Assembly (NCBI GenBank): GCA_003241055.1
Contig: QFOD01000009.1
Location: 1 to 64,000 of the forward strand
Length of the DNA stretch: 64,000 nt
Direction: 5' to 3'
Origin: Roseateles depolymerans
GTDB taxonomy: Bacteria > Pseudomonadota > Gammaproteobacteria > Burkholderiales > Burkholderiaceae_C
Below, one piece after another: positions 48,272 to 56,709 of the stretch (its first letter is position 1; every line of letters starts with the position of its first letter). The translations under genes and the position numbers were made by a program. Below the pieces are notes generated by a model. That model was not told the DNA's origin and did no database searches. It worked only from the letters and a program-made list of their open reading frames with translations.

Positions 48272-51126
48272 AGCCGCTGTCCACCATCGCCATGCAGTGG
48301 GCCGCCGTCGAGCAACTGCTCGACGAGGCGCTCGCCCTGCCGCCACAGGCCCGCGATGCATGGCTGGCAGCGCTGGACGGCGAACGGGCGCAACATCGCG
48401 ACACCCTGCGCGCGCTGCTGCAGACCCAGGCACGTATAGAAACCGACGACTTTCTCGTCACGCTGCCGCCACTGCCGCTGCCCTCGGACACGGCCGCGCC
48501 GGGCATCGCGGGCGCCGAGCCCCACGCCGGCGAGCGGGTGGGGCCCTACCGGCTGATCCGCGAGCTGGGCCGCGGCGGCATGGGGCTGGTGTGGCTGGCC
48601 GAGCGGGCCGATGGGCTGGCCTCGCGTCAGATTGCCTTGAAGCTGCCGCGCCTGGCCTGGGGTCAGGCCTTTGCCGAGCGGCTGGCGCGCGAACGCGAAA
48701 TCCTGGCCAGCCTGGAACACGAGCACATCGCACGGCTGTACGACGCCGGCATCGATGCCCATGGCCGCCCCTTCATCGCGATGCAGTACGTCGACGGCGA
48801 ACCCATAGACGCCTACTGCCGCCGCCTGGATCTGCCGCCGGCGGCGCGCATAGGCCTGCTGCTGCAGGCGCTGTCGGCGGTCGCGCACGCGCATGCCAGG
48901 CTGGTCGTGCACCGCGACATCAAGCCCGGCAACGTGCTGGTGGACGCCCAGGGCCAGGTCACGCTGCTGGACTTCGGCGTTGCCAAGCTGCTGGATGGCG
49001 AGCGCACCACGGCCACCGCCCTGACCGAGCTCGCCGGGCGAGCCTTCACGCCCGACTACGCCAGCCCCGAGCAGATCCGCGGCGAGCCGCTGGGCACGGC
49101 CAGCGATGTCTACAGCCTGGGCGTGCTGGCCTTCGAGCTGCTGGCCGGCACCCGCCCCTACCGCCTGCAGCGGGGCACCGCCGCCGAGCTGGAAGAAGCC
49201 ATCACCCAGGCCGACCCGCCGCGCGCCAGCGATGTCGCCGTCACGCCCGCGCAGAAGCAGGCGCTGCGCGGCGACCTGGATGCCATCCTGGGCAAGGCGC
49301 TGAAGAAGTCCGCGCTCGATCGCTACGCGAGCGCGGAAGCCTTCGCGCAAGACCTGCAGCGCCGGCTGCGCGGTGAGCCCGTGCAGGCCCGCCCGGACAG
49401 CGCGGGCTATCGCCTGGTCAGGTTCGTCGGTCGACACCGGCTGGCCGTGGGCATGGGTACGGCGCTCACGCTGACGGTGCTGGCCGGCAGTGCAGCGGCG
49501 CTGTGGCAGGCACGCGAGGCCCGTGCCCATGAGCAGCGGGCCACCGCCGAGCTGCGCCGACAGCACGCGGTGCAGGATCTGTACCTGGAAACGATGAGCC
49601 GTCTGACCGTGCTTGGCGCCGAGCAGCCCGAGGCCCTGAGCCGGCCGGGCGGCGTGTCGGCCGTGCTGCTGGACAAGCTCAGGGACTTCGAGAAGCGCAA
49701 CGCCGACAACCCCGAGGCCTTGGGCGCCCAGCTGGAGTCGGTCATGATCCAGCTGAACTACGACGGCCGCTATGCCGATTCACTGGCCGTGGGGCAGCAA
49801 CTGCTCAAGCACCAGAAGGCCCACGGCGCCCCCGCGGACGATGTGCTCAACACCTACGCCTCGCTCGGTCGCACGCTGAACAAGCTGGGCCGTGTCGACG
49901 AGAGCGAGGCCATGCGGCGGGAGGGCCTGGCCTGGGCCCCCAAGGTCCACGATGAGGAGAGCGACAGCATCCGCCTGACGCTGGCCACTGACCTCGGCGA
50001 CCTCTTGATCAACAACGGCAAGCGCGCCGAGGCCTTGCGGGTGCTGACCGAGGCCGACCGCATCGCCCGAGAAAAGTTCGCCGAGGACCACCTGCGCTAC
50101 GACACGCTGATGAGCCTTGCTCACTTCCACCTCGGCTTCGACGACGCGAAGGGCCTGCAGATGATGCGCCTGTGCGAGGCCGAGGTGGCCCATTTGCCCG
50201 ACCTGGATGGCGACAAGCGCGCTCATTTCGCCTGGTGGATGAGTGAGGCCCTGCTGGCCAACGGCGACCTCGCCGGCGCCGAGAAGCAGGCCACCCTATC
50301 GGTGGAGCTCTATCGCCAGGAGGCCGGACGCGACGGTCGCATGTCCCAGCGCGCGCTGGGGCGCCTAGCTGGCATCGTGGCGCATCTGGACCCCGGCCAG
50401 GCGCGGGCCCTGCTGGCCGAGGAGCGGCAATGGATGGCCGCACGCCCCGACGGGCTCAAGCCCTCGACCGACCGCCTGCTTCGCACGCGCGAACTGGAAA
50501 CCGCGAACCTGGCGGGCGACACGGCCGCCATCGCGGCGCTGGCGAACCTCGACACGGCGCCACTGCTCAAGACCCCCATGCCCCTGGACGGCGAGGCGCT
50601 GCTGACCCAGCTCGCACGTGCGTTGGTGCTGGTGCAGCGCGGCGAGCAAGCCCTCCCGCTGGCCCAAGCCGTGTATGCAAAATCGGCGCGGCGCGATGGC
50701 GTGACCGTCGCCTCGGTGCGCGCCGAGCTGGCACTGGCCAGCGCCCAGCTGAGCGCAGCCCGCCCCGGCGAGGCACTGCAGACGGCACGCGCCCTGCTGC
50801 AGCACCTCGACGGGGCACAGGGCCAGGCCAGCCGCAGCTACCGCGAGGCCCTCGCCCTCGCGGCCCTCGCGGCGGCTCGCCAGGGCGACACGATGGCCGC
50901 CCAGGGCCTGCTGCAGCGCCTGGACCAGCGCGCCCGCCCACCCTTTCCCTCGGCCATCGAGGCTGCCGACTGCGATCTGCTGCAAGCGCAGGCCTTGCAG
51001 GCGCTGGGCCGCACGAGGGAGGCGGCGACCCTGGCGGCCAGGGTGCTGGCGGAGCTGACGGCGATGGGGATCCAGCACCCACAGAGCCCGCGCCTGGCGC
51101 TGGCCCGCCAACTGGCGGGCGGCTGA
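48268..51126 (+). CDS. Serine/threonine protein kinase with C-terminal repeat domain (952 aa)
   Basis: A short helical N-terminal region (VEQLLDEALALPPQARDAWL) precedes a complete Hanks-type kinase domain: GRGGMG loop (101-106), K125 in QIALKLP, HRDIKPGNVLV (D217) and DFGVAK (D235), followed by DVYSLGVLAFELLAG. A transmembrane helix spans about 391-413, and the remaining ~530 residues are helical TPR-like repeats, probably outside the cytoplasm. ATG 48268 overlaps the membrane-protein gene. It converges on an ECF sigma gene with no gap: the stops abut as TGATCA. Kinase plus this type of ECF sigma is a recurrent pairing. Confidence 0.92.
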   Translation: MKPLSTIAMQWAAVEQLLDEALALPPQARDAWLAALDGERAQHRDTLRALLQTQARIETDDFLVTLPPLPLPSDTAAPGIAGAEPHAGERVGPYRLIRELGRGGMGLVWLAERADGLASRQIALKLPRLAWGQAFAERLAREREILASLEHEHIARLYDAGIDAHGRPFIAMQYVDGEPIDAYCRRLDLPPAARIGLLLQALSAVAHAHARLVVHRDIKPGNVLVDAQGQVTLLDFGVAKLLDGERTTATALTELAGRAFTPDYASPEQIRGEPLGTASDVYSLGVLAFELLAGTRPYRLQRGTAAELEEAITQADPPRASDVAVTPAQKQALRGDLDAILGKALKKSALDRYASAEAFAQDLQRRLRGEPVQARPDSAGYRLVRFVGRHRLAVGMGTALTLTVLAGSAAALWQAREARAHEQRATAELRRQHAVQDLYLETMSRLTVLGAEQPEALSRPGGVSAVLLDKLRDFEKRNADNPEALGAQLESVMIQLNYDGRYADSLAVGQQLLKHQKAHGAPADDVLNTYASLGRTLNKLGRVDESEAMRREGLAWAPKVHDEESDSIRLTLATDLGDLLINNGKRAEALRVLTEADRIAREKFAEDHLRYDTLMSLAHFHLGFDDAKGLQMMRLCEAEVAHLPDLDGDKRAHFAWWMSEALLANGDLAGAEKQATLSVELYRQEAGRDGRMSQRALGRLAGIVAHLDPGQARALLAEERQWMAARPDGLKPSTDRLLRTRELETANLAGDTAAIAALANLDTAPLLKTPMPLDGEALLTQLARALVLVQRGEQALPLAQAVYAKSARRDGVTVASVRAELALASAQLSAARPGEALQTARALLQHLDGAQGQASRSYREALALAALAAARQGDTMAAQGLLQRLDQRARPPFPSAIEAADCDLLQAQALQALGRTREAATLAARVLAELTAMGIQHPQSPRLALARQLAGG

Positions 51127-51681
51127 TCACTCGCGCAATGCGTGCGCCAGCAGCAGCCTGGCCTTCTCCCAGTCTCGCTGCACCGTGCGGGCCGACAGGC
51201 CCAAGGCCTCGGCGATCTCCTCATCCTTCATGCCACCGAAGAAGCGCATCTCCACCACCTGCACCAGCCGTGCATCGACCTGGGCGAGATGCCGCAGCGC
51301 GGCGTCTATGTCCATGAGCTCCTCGGCGGGAGCCACTAACGCATCGACCAGCACGGAGTCCAGCGGCAGATGCGCGGCATCGCCGCCCCGGCGATCGGTC
51401 AGCGACTGACGCGCCATGTCCACGATGATGGAGCGCATCACCGTGGCGGCGTAGGCCAGGAAGTGGGCGCGGCTCTCGGGCTTGAGGCCCTCGCGCTGCG
51501 CGAACTTCAGGTAGCACTCATTCACCAGCGCCGTGGTGTCCAGCAAGCCATTGCGCTCATGCGGCGCCAGCCGGCGATGGGCGATGCGGCGCAGCTCGGG
51601 GTAGAGCAGACCGAAGAGACGGTCCAGCGCGGCGCGATCTCCACCACGGGCCTGCTCGATCAACTGCGTGACATCTCCCAT
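51127..51681 (-). CDS. ECF-type RNA polymerase sigma factor
   Basis: The 184-aa protein has sigma region 2 (ALDRLFGLLYPELRRIAHRRLAPHERNGLLDTTALVNECYLKFAQ, then HFLAYAATVMRSIIVDMARQ) and region 4 (VDARLVQVVEMRFFGGMKDEEIAEALGLSARTVQRDWEKARLLLAHAL). The form with L-x-T-T-A-L-V-N-E and D-W-x-x-A-R matches the group often found beside Ser/Thr kinases with TPR or WD domains. No anti-sigma gene is visible, so control by the adjacent kinase is plausible but unproven. Confidence 0.92.
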   Translation of the reverse strand: MGDVTQLIEQARGGDRAALDRLFGLLYPELRRIAHRRLAPHERNGLLDTTALVNECYLKFAQREGLKPESRAHFLAYAATVMRSIIVDMARQSLTDRRGGDAAHLPLDSVLVDALVAPAEELMDIDAALRHLAQVDARLVQVVEMRFFGGMKDEEIAEALGLSARTVQRDWEKARLLLAHALRE

Positions 51682-51789
51682 GCGCTCGTGTTCCGGTCAG
51701 CCTCAGGCCGCAAAAGGATGTGGCCGATGCTAGACCGAAACACGCCGGCAGCATGCGCCGCCGGGAAGACTCACCGGCGCACGCCCGGT

Positions 51790-52806
51790 TCAGGCCGGCG
51801 CCTGCCCACCACGGCGCCGCAGGCCGATGCCCAGCGCCGCCAGGCCCAGCGCCATCAGGCCGTAGCTGCCCGGCTCGGGCACCGAGGCCACGTACTGCGC
51901 ACGGGCGTCCAGTGCGATGTCGGCGTAGTTGGAGAACACGCCGTCCATGCCCCAGCCGAAGAACTTCAGGTACTCGGGCACGGCCGTGGCCGGATCGTTC
52001 TTGTTGAAGGTGTAGCCGTGCACCATCAGTCCGGCCGCGTGGGCCGCGCTGATGAAGCTCTCGCTCATGCCCGCGCCGGTGATGCTGGGGCCGATGCCAT
52101 CGGCGAAGCTGGCGATATTGGCCAGGCCGTAGTTGACCAGCGCGTTGGACGACGAGCTCAGCACGATGAGCTTGAAGTCCACGCCCATCGCCGCCTGCTT
52201 GTCGTGAATGCTGCGGATGGTGTCGGCGCTGAAGGACTGGATGAACACCTTCTCGCTGCCGTTGTAGCCGTTGGCCACCAGGGTCTGCAGGATCAGGTCT
52301 TCCATGCGCGGATCGGCCTGCTTGGCCTCCGGATAGATGCCCACCTCGCGGCCGCTGAGCAGGCTCTGCTGCTTGGCCAGGGTGATGACCTCCTGGAAGG
52401 TCGGCACCCTGAACGGGTCGGCCATGCTGGGCGTGTAGCCGGGGTAGGTGGTGGCCGCCGTGCCCACCGGCTTGACCGTCAGCGTCTTGATCTCGGCCAG
52501 CGTGAATTCCGAGACCGCATAGCCGCCATTGCGCGGCGCAAACAGCTCGGACACGTTGGTGGTGCGGGTCAGCGTGGTGTCGTGCATCGCGACCAGCACC
52601 CCGTCCTTGGTGAGCTGCAGATCGGGCTCGATGTAGTCGGCGCCCAGGCGCACGGCCAGCTCGTAGCCGGCCAGCGTGTGTTCGGGCAGATAGCCGCTGG
52701 CGCCGCGGTGGGCGATGACCAGCGGGGCACTGCCGTCCAGCGTGGCCTGGGCGGGCAGCGCGGCGGCAAAGGCCAGCGCCAGTGCGATGGCGAGACGTTT
52801 CTTCAT
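51790..52806 (-). CDS. Glycerophosphodiester phosphodiesterase with PEP-CTERM anchor
   Basis: A signal peptide (KKRLAIALALAFAAALPAQA) is followed by a GDPD barrel: VIAHRGASGYLPEHTLAGYELAVRLGADYIEPDLQLTKDGVLVAMHD holds the catalytic HR...E-x-D...H set, with YPEAKQ and the IQSFSADTI strand later. The C-terminus is a PEP-CTERM signal, VPEPGS plus hydrophobic helix and RRR, so an exosortase would process it. It would hydrolyse glycerophosphodiesters at the cell surface. ATG 52806, 338 aa. Confidence 0.9.
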   Translation of the reverse strand: MKKRLAIALALAFAAALPAQATLDGSAPLVIAHRGASGYLPEHTLAGYELAVRLGADYIEPDLQLTKDGVLVAMHDTTLTRTTNVSELFAPRNGGYAVSEFTLAEIKTLTVKPVGTAATTYPGYTPSMADPFRVPTFQEVITLAKQQSLLSGREVGIYPEAKQADPRMEDLILQTLVANGYNGSEKVFIQSFSADTIRSIHDKQAAMGVDFKLIVLSSSSNALVNYGLANIASFADGIGPSITGAGMSESFISAAHAAGLMVHGYTFNKNDPATAVPEYLKFFGWGMDGVFSNYADIALDARAQYVASVPEPGSYGLMALGLAALGIGLRRRGGQAPA

Positions 52807-52987
52807 GGGCACTCCTCGTTTGCTTGTCGACCGGGTCAGGCCCGGCCGGCGCAATGTAGGAAGCCCCCATGTCGGTGCGGTGACGCTTTGCAGACTAGGG
52901 AGGCGGCCGGCGCTGACATCCGGCCGACACATCGACGAGCACGCGCCGCTGCCGCGCGAGGAAGCCCTGCAGAACAGGGCCCGCCCT

Positions 52988-53959
52988 TCAGTCGGCGTAC
53001 TGCCCGGCGGCCTTGATGACGGGGCCGAGCTTGTTGATCTCGGCCTCGACGAACTTCTTGTGCTCAGCCGGGGCGAGGCGCGCGTCGGTGATGATGACCG
53101 CGCCCAGCGCCTCCTGGCGCTTGTGGAACTCGGCGTCCTTCAGCGCGGTGCGCAGCGCGCCGTTGATCTTGTCGACCACCGCCTTGGGCGTGCCCTTGGG
53201 CGCATAGAGCCCGTGCCAGACCGACACGTTGAAGCCCTTCACGCCCGCCTCGTCCAGCGTCGGCAGCTTGGCCAGCGCCGGGGCCGTCAGACGTTTGGCG
53301 GTGGTCACCGCATAGGCCTTGACCTTGCCCGACTCGATCTGCCCCGTGGTGTTGGTGGTCTGGTCGCACATGATGTCCACCTGGCCGCCCAGCAGGTCGT
53401 TCATCGCCGGCGCCGTGCCCTTGTAAGGCACGGTGATCATGTCCAGCTTGATGCTGGACTGGTAGAGCAGCCCGCACAGGTGCGAGGCCGAGCCCACGCC
53501 GGCATGGGCCAGGTTGATCTTGCCCTTGTTGGCCTCCAGCCATTTGGCCAGCTCGCCATAGTTCGCGGCGGGCAGCGAGGTGCGCCCGATCAGCGTCATC
53601 GGCACCTCGTTGACCATGCCCAGGAACTCGAAGTCCTCCAGGGTCTTGTAGGGCAGGTTGCGATACAGCGCCGGCGCACTGGCGATGCCGATGTGATGCA
53701 GCAGTACCGTGTAGCCGTCGGCTGCGGCCTTGGCCACCCGGTTGGCGCCCAGCGTGCCGCCCGCGCCGGACACGTTCTCGATGACCACGGTGCCGCCCAG
53801 CGGCTTGCGGATCGCCTCGGCCAGATCGCGCGCGACCTTGTCGGTCGGCCCGCCGGCCGCGAACGGCACGATCAGTGTGACGGGCTTGTCGGGGTACTCG
53901 GCCGCAGCCGTCAGCGTCGTCAGGGCCAGCGGCAGGGCCAGCAGGGTGGTGGTGCGCAT
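52988..53959 (-). CDS. Bug/TctC-family periplasmic solute-binding protein
   Basis: The exported 323-aa protein has the Bug pattern: PDKPVTLIVPFAAGGPTDKVARDLAEAI, VIENVSGAGGTLGANRVAKAAADGYT, LAHAGVGSASHLCGLL, VPYKGTAPAMNDLLGGQVDIMCDQ and WHGLYAPKGTPKAVVDKIN. These bind small carboxylates or amides, usually for TctAB transporters, but no such transporter is adjacent; orphan Bug genes are common in Burkholderiales. ATG 53959. It is divergent from the sensor kinase gene 114 bp away. Confidence 0.92.
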   Translation of the reverse strand: MRTTTLLALPLALTTLTAAAEYPDKPVTLIVPFAAGGPTDKVARDLAEAIRKPLGGTVVIENVSGAGGTLGANRVAKAAADGYTVLLHHIGIASAPALYRNLPYKTLEDFEFLGMVNEVPMTLIGRTSLPAANYGELAKWLEANKGKINLAHAGVGSASHLCGLLYQSSIKLDMITVPYKGTAPAMNDLLGGQVDIMCDQTTNTTGQIESGKVKAYAVTTAKRLTAPALAKLPTLDEAGVKGFNVSVWHGLYAPKGTPKAVVDKINGALRTALKDAEFHKRQEALGAVIITDARLAPAEHKKFVEAEINKLGPVIKAAGQYAD

Positions 53960-54073
53960 CGGGGTCTCCTCGTTGAATACGTTGTCATGGGATGCCAGAC
54001 CATCGTAGGCAATGCCCCCCATCCCCTGGCCCGTGTAAACACTGAGACGGCCGCACCTCCACAATCGCCCCTC

Positions 54074-56050
54074 ATGACCGGACCGCCTCCGCCTGCCCCT
54101 GCCAGGTCGGCCGCGCTGCTGAAGCGTGCCGCCCGAGTGCTGGCCGGCCTGCTGCTGCCCTGGCTCGCGGCCTGGGGCCTGCAGCTGCTGCAGGCCGGCG
54201 AGCCCGCAGCCTTGGGGGTTCACCAGCTGCGCTCGGCGCGGGTGCTCGCCGCCGACGATACCCACCCGCCGGCGGCGCTCGCCTCGGCCCCGCGGCACAC
54301 GCTGCCGCTGCGGCTGCCCGCCGACGCCGGCCATGGCGTCTGGCTGGCGCTGGACCTGCCGCCGCCGCAGGGGCAACTGGAACGGCTGTCACTGGCCTTC
54401 CGGCCCGGCGTGGAGGTTTGGCTGGACGATCATCTGCTGGGCCACTCCTACGAGGGGCTCAGCGGGCGCAGCGAACGGCTGATCCTCGGCCACGAGCAGT
54501 GGATGCTGGACCTGCCCGCCGCGCTGCGCGAGCAGCACGGCGCCGTGCTGCAGCTGCATCTGCCGCCGCCCGGCCCCAGCGGCACCAGCCTGCAGCCGGT
54601 GCTGCTGGGCCCGCCCGCCGCCGTGCAGCGCCTGGACGAAGGGCGCCAGCACTGGCAGCTGCTGCGCGCGGCCACGGCGCTGGGCGGCGTCATGGTGGCC
54701 GCCTTCCTGCTGATGGTGGCCCGGGTGCGGCGCGACGACCCGCTCTACCTGCTCAGCGGGCTGCACGTGGCGCTGCTCGCGCTGCTGCTGAGCCCCTATG
54801 TGCTGCCGGACCAGCCCCTGCCCTCACCCGTCTGGCGCATGCTGCTGGACGCCGCCGACCTCGCCGCCAAGGCGCTGCTGGTGGGCATCACCGCGCGGCT
54901 CGCCGGCGGCTGGCAGCCCGGCCTGCGACGCGCCCTGCTCGCGCTGATGGCCCTGGCCCTGCCCATCGACCTGCTGGCCGCCGCGCAGGGCTGGGCCTGG
55001 TCCAACTTCAGCCACCTGTGGCCATGGTGGGCGCTGGCCGTGCGTGGGCTGCTGCTGGCCGCGGCCTGGGGCTATGCGCTGCGCGGCCTGGCACGCAGCG
55101 GGGGCGCCGGCGACTGGGCCACGGCGCTGCTGGTGGGCTTCTCCGCCGCGACCTGGGCAGTCGTCAGCCTGGGCGCGCTGGTGCTGGACCTGCCCGTGGT
55201 GGACGCCAACGCGTTGGCGCATGCCGGCTGGGTGGCCTGGGTGGCCCTGCTGCTGCAGCGGCATTTCATCGACGGCGCCCGGCGCGAGCTGGCACTGCGC
55301 CAGGCGCTCAGCGCCGACCTGACGCAGCGCACCGGCGAGCTGCAGCAGGCCTTCGACGCCCAGGCACGGGCCGAGCGGGAGCGCGCCGCCAGCGATCAGC
55401 GGCGCCGCCTGCTGCAGGACCTGCACGACGGCCTGGGCGCACGCCTGCTGGGCGTGCGGCTGCAGCTGTCCGAGCTGGACGGCCCCGCGCTGGCCCAGGC
55501 GCTGGACGACTGCCTGCTGGAGATGCGGCTGTCGGTGGACACCCTGGCCGACGACGACGGCGACCTGGGCGTGCTGCTGGGCAGCTGGCGCCAGCGCGTG
55601 GCGGCGCTGGCGCGCGCGGCCGATCTGGCGTTAGTCTGGCGGGTGGCGCCAGTGCCGCCGCTGCCCTGCCTGCAGGAGGCCGGCGCGCTGGAGCTGGTGC
55701 GCGGCCTGCAGGAGCTGCTGAGCAACTGCATACGCCACGCCGACGCCCGGCACCTCACCGTGGCCACCGAGCTGCACGAGCACGAGGTGGCCCTCTGGCT
55801 GGTGGATGACGGCCGCGGCCTGCCGCCGCAGGCCTCACCCGGGCAGGGGCGGCGCGGCCTGCTCGAGCGCGCGCGCCGATTGGGCGGCAGCATCGAATGG
55901 CACTCGCCCGCGCCGCCCGCCTGGGACACGGCCGGCCCCGGCACGGCCGTGGTCTGGCGGCTGCCGCTCAGGGCACCAGGCCGCGACGACGCGCCTCGTT
56001 CACCGCCTGAAGCTTGGAGTGCACCTGCAGCTTCCGATAGCAGCGCTTGA
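54074..56050 (+). CDS. NarL-type sensor histidine kinase with seven-helix membrane domain (658 aa)
   Basis: An N-terminal helix precedes a periplasmic beta domain (about 45-195, ending PVLLGPPAAVQRL). About seven membrane helices follow (about 205-400), resembling 7TMR-DISM sensors. A coiled segment leads to the dimerisation box LLQDLHDGLGARLLGVRLQL with the phosphoacceptor His, and a HATPase domain (LLSNCIRHADA N-box, LVDDGRGLP G1 box, GRRGLLERARRLGG). The final ~27 residues are encoded within the 83 bp that overlap the convergent regulator gene. It is almost certainly the partner of that regulator. Confidence 0.88.
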   Translation: MTGPPPPAPARSAALLKRAARVLAGLLLPWLAAWGLQLLQAGEPAALGVHQLRSARVLAADDTHPPAALASAPRHTLPLRLPADAGHGVWLALDLPPPQGQLERLSLAFRPGVEVWLDDHLLGHSYEGLSGRSERLILGHEQWMLDLPAALREQHGAVLQLHLPPPGPSGTSLQPVLLGPPAAVQRLDEGRQHWQLLRAATALGGVMVAAFLLMVARVRRDDPLYLLSGLHVALLALLLSPYVLPDQPLPSPVWRMLLDAADLAAKALLVGITARLAGGWQPGLRRALLALMALALPIDLLAAAQGWAWSNFSHLWPWWALAVRGLLLAAAWGYALRGLARSGGAGDWATALLVGFSAATWAVVSLGALVLDLPVVDANALAHAGWVAWVALLLQRHFIDGARRELALRQALSADLTQRTGELQQAFDAQARAERERAASDQRRRLLQDLHDGLGARLLGVRLQLSELDGPALAQALDDCLLEMRLSVDTLADDDGDLGVLLGSWRQRVAALARAADLALVWRVAPVPPLPCLQEAGALELVRGLQELLSNCIRHADARHLTVATELHEHEVALWLVDDGRGLPPQASPGQGRRGLLERARRLGGSIEWHSPAPPAWDTAGPGTAVVWRLPLRAPGRDDAPRSPPEAWSAPAASDSSA

Positions 56051-56651
56051 CGTGGGTGGCGACGGTGTTGAGCGTCAGGCCCAGCTGCCGGGTGATCTCC
56101 TCGAAGCTGTAGCCCATGGCGATGGACTGCAGGATCTCCAGCTCGCGCTCGGACAGGCTCACCTCGCCGGCCGACGCCGGTCGCGGCGCGATTGCCGCCG
56201 CGCGCAGCGGGCCGCGGCCAGCCGGCGACAGGCGCTGCAGCAGCTTGCGAGCGATCACCGGGCTGAGCGGCGCACCGCCCTCGCGCAGCGCCTCCAGCTG
56301 CTCCACCAGCCGGCTGGCACTGCCTTGCTTGAGCAGATAGCCCACCGCGCCCGCGGCCAGCGCCGCCAGCACGGCATCGTCCTCGCCCAGCGTGCTGACC
56401 ACCACCACCTCGCAGTCGGGCAGCTCCTGGGCCGCCGTCTGGATCAACGTGAGCCCGGTGCCCCCGGGCAGCTGCAGGTCCACCAGCAGCAGGTCGGGCC
56501 GGGTGCGCCGCAGCAGCGCCAGGCCATCGACCACGTCGCAGGCCGCGCCGACGAAGTCCAGGCCCGGCGCCCCCATCACGGCCGAGGCCAGCGCCGCGCG
56601 GTAGGCGGCATCGTCTTCGACCAGGGCAGTACGCAGGGGCGCGGCGTTCAT
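55968..56651 (-). CDS. NarL/LuxR-type response regulator
   Basis: A receiver domain (ALVEDDAAYR acidic pocket, LLLVDLQLPGGTGLTLI with phospho-Asp, YLLKQGS with Lys) is joined to a LuxR helix-turn-helix (LSERELEILQSIAMGYSFEEITRQLGLTLNTVATHVKRCYRKLQVHSK). At 227 aa it is normal. It converges on the sensor kinase gene, overlapping its 3' end by 83 bp, and is a paralogue of the orphan regulator at 21388-22047. Confidence 0.92.
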   Translation of the reverse strand: MNAAPLRTALVEDDAAYRAALASAVMGAPGLDFVGAACDVVDGLALLRRTRPDLLLVDLQLPGGTGLTLIQTAAQELPDCEVVVVSTLGEDDAVLAALAAGAVGYLLKQGSASRLVEQLEALREGGAPLSPVIARKLLQRLSPAGRGPLRAAAIAPRPASAGEVSLSERELEILQSIAMGYSFEEITRQLGLTLNTVATHVKRCYRKLQVHSKLQAVNEARRRGLVP

Positions 56652-56709
56652 CGGCTCATTGTGGCGCTGAACCTGCGGCGGCGACTCACCCCGACAGGTG
56701 ACAAGGGCC

